64,000 bases of DNA, taken from NCBI GenBank assembly GCA_009760855.2, contig WPIO01000042.1:2804001-2868000 (forward strand), written 5' to 3'. This document shows, piece by piece, positions 63,440-64,000 of this stretch. The notes beneath the pieces are model-generated. The model did not search any database and had not been told where the DNA came from. It was given only the letters and a program-made list of their open reading frames with translations. Position 1 is the stretch's first letter. Each line of letters begins with the position of its first letter. This DNA comes from Cristatella mucedo (lineage: Eukaryota; Bryozoa; Phylactolaemata; Cristatellidae). Made by a program: the position numbers and the translations under genes.

Positions 63440-63665
63440 TGGGTTATGTGTTCCACAATGACCTTACTAACTGACCTGACCGTCCCTGCTGAAATGGCAA
63501 CATCTGAAAAAGAGGCTTACAACGCACCTGTATATTTCAGCATTTGGTGGGTCTTTGCGATTCTTCCTTCGTGTGTATGTACGTGCTTACAGTATGCCTG
63601 CTGCTTGCAGGTTCTAATGTCAATCCTTTGGTAATGCTTTCTATACAGCACCTGTCAAGTGCCAT
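63440..63665 (+). mobile_element. Old LINE family A 3' relic
   Basis: ACTGACCTGACCGTCCCTGC and CAGCATTTGGTGGGTCTTTG match ctgacctgaccacattt and cagcatttagtgggtccttg of younger copies. GTACGTGCTTACAGTATGCC and CAGCACCTGTCAAGTGCC follow. The tail hairpin is lost. Confidence 0.6.
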
Positions 63666-63712
63666 TGCTCTATTAACAATTGCTGTCTGATATTTGGTTT
63701 CCTGTTTTCCAG

Positions 63713-63902
63713 TCAGCAAAATCTAGTACCATCACAGCAACGACAGCGTTCACAAGCATCACAACGTGCTACTCTGGGCGATGCATTCAGAGGAGCATCT
63801 AAAGAGCTCGTCAACACCTTAACAAAAGAAGAAGTTGATGACATTAGCAGGGCACTATACTCACAACGTTTTATTATAGATGCAGAGCTTGAGACAATTC
63901 AG
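63713..63902 (+). CDS. CARD-like domain, first half (exon, continues beyond the window)
   Basis: Acceptor TTTCCTGTTTTCCAG, donor GTATGA, 190 bases. After a Gln/Ser-rich leader (QQNLVPSQQRQRSQASQR) the exon reads DAFRGASKELVNTLTKEEVD, then DISRALYSQRFIIDAELETI and Q. The order of hydrophobic helix 1, an acidic turn, D-I-x-x-x-LYSQ-x-x-I and ELE-x-I fits CARD helices 1-3. The intron falls in phase 0 at the point where the half-exon at 60839 would continue, so both probably come from one gene type. The second half of this copy lies beyond the right edge. I cannot say which CARD protein it is. Confidence 0.6.
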
Positions 63903-64000
63903 GTATGAAAACATCGATGATAATTTTTTTTCGTATAGCTACGACTTCAAATGTGAAGCTCTGTGCTCTACGGCATCGTCAATAGCGTCAGGTAATAATT

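Overview
This is nuclear DNA of an animal, most likely an invertebrate. The evidence is a pi-class glutathione S-transferase gene split by canonical GT-AG introns, split CARD-type exons, and a heavy load of CR1/L2-like non-LTR retrotransposons with tRNA-derived SINEs. There are no operons, no ribosome-binding-site logic and no bacterial gene density. I cannot fix the phylum from the sequence alone.

Only one complete host gene is convincing: a GST pi gene on the minus strand (27610-32709, seven exons). It encodes about 208 residues with all junction phases consistent, and its start codon appears to be split by an intron. A TATA-like box and an antioxidant-response-type motif lie upstream. At the right edge are two plus-strand exons that look like the two halves of a CARD (death-fold) domain, in the order C-half (60839-60999) then N-half (63713-63902). 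This suggests neighbouring or tandem CARD genes, of which the window catches the end of one and the beginning of the next.

The rest is mostly repeats. LINE family A (L2-like) has about 20 copies, all 5' truncated. Their 3' ends carry a short hairpin and (ATT)n, (AAT)n or (TA)n tails. The best copy is at 58505-60265 and has a single stop. LINE family B has one near-full-length copy (19145-22621) with endonuclease and reverse transcriptase, plus several 3' fragments. Two SINE families have tRNA-like heads and tails resembling the two LINE families. There are also a mariner-like MITE with transposase remnants (1509-2092), a broken hAT transposase (38050-39420), and a 292-bp solo LTR inside it with a perfect 5-bp target duplication.

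Two ancient satellites, B (11865-14045) and A (14995-25000), have unit lengths near 173-175 bp. Satellite A is arranged as opposed, head-to-head arrays interrupted by LINE insertions. Both satellites recur together at 45380-46140. At 5590-6985 a CT/GA tract has expanded inside the reverse transcriptase sequence of an antisense LINE. GC-rich, CpG-rich stretches (7700-8440, 32390-34720, 35990-36850, 42240-43090, 46150-46450) may be promoter islands, but I could attach only the one next to GST to a gene.
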